NCBI GenBank assembly: GCA_037074765.1
Contig: JBAMDO010000070.1
Coordinates: forward strand, 1-64,000
DNA length: 64,000 nt
Origin: Mansonella perstans
Lineage: Eukaryota > Nematoda > Chromadorea > Rhabditida > Onchocercidae
Direction: 5' to 3'
Shown: positions 63,852-64,000 of the stretch, piece after piece
Position numbering within the stretch: position 1 is the stretch's first letter
Layout: every line of letters starts with the position of its first letter
Made by a program: the position numbers and the translations under genes
Notes under the pieces: generated by a model
The model's database searches: none
What the model was told of the DNA's origin: nothing
Seen by the model: the letters and a program-made list of their open reading frames with translations, nothing else

Positions 63852-64000
63852 CTGAAAAGGCAAATGAAATAGTAAATTGAATGAACAACTAATTATGCTT
63901 TTCTCATTTGAAATGAGAAAATTCATCACAAAATTGTTTCTGAGGTAAAATCAATTTCGTTTATTTCTCAGATGTTCTTTAAAGGAAAATTTTAAGTAAT
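63852..64000 (-). other. Intron of snt-1 running off the window
   Basis: Directly upstream (in gene orientation) of the exon encoding the start of C2A. It begins after a TTTTCAG acceptor and contains no exon. Confidence 0.7.

Overview
This is AT-rich nuclear DNA from a nematode, most likely a spirurid/filarial worm. Genes consist of many short exons with GT donors and TTTCAG-type acceptors, several putative start codons lie just downstream of an acceptor that could receive a trans-spliced leader, and the proteins are nematode/metazoan orthologues. The species assignment is inference. All exon boundaries were placed by hand from splice consensus, reading phase and protein-family motifs. For four of the five multi-exon genes the phases close exactly (apn-1, USP47, the receptor phosphatase, the Polo-like kinase); the synaptotagmin, cut by the window edge, also stays in phase.

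Layout: (1) 852-2630 (+), C-terminal part of an MBOAT7/LPIAT-type acyltransferase whose frame is interrupted by two apparent single-base deletions. (2) 3454-6697 (+), an AP endonuclease of the endonuclease IV (Nfo/APN-1) family with a basic N-terminal extension. (3) 9962-18721 (+), a 27-exon USP47 deubiquitinase. (4) 20240-20846 (-), a two-exon gene for a 102-residue secreted Gly/Tyr-rich peptide with its own TATA box. (5) 22258-24998, dense microsatellites and a 126-bp tandem duplication. (6) 26574-39711 (+), a CLR-1-like receptor tyrosine phosphatase with follistatin/EGF-like, Ig and FN3 modules, one TM segment, a D1 domain with an intact Cys and a dead D2. (7) 39712-53072, a 13-kb stretch nearly empty of genes apart from an unidentified coding segment at 43585-43921 (-). 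(8) 53073-58505 (+), a divergent Polo-like kinase. (9) 61797-63851 (-), the two C2 domains of synaptotagmin-1 (snt-1), running off the right edge.

The genes are not an operon: spacing is 0.8-14 kb and roles are unrelated (lipid remodelling, base-excision repair, ubiquitin removal, receptor signalling, cell cycle, neurotransmission). Three of them (apn-1, clr-1, snt-1) are, from memory, on C. elegans chromosome II, so the segment probably derives from the same ancestral linkage group. I found no clearly undescribed system. The points most worth a second look are the broken MBOAT7 frame, the duplicated splice-acceptor array and alternative follistatin exon in the phosphatase, the altered WPD loop and large D1 insertion, the unusual kinase activation-segment residues, the Gly/Tyr peptide, perfect hairpins in USP47 introns, and the orphan exons at 43.6-43.9 kb.
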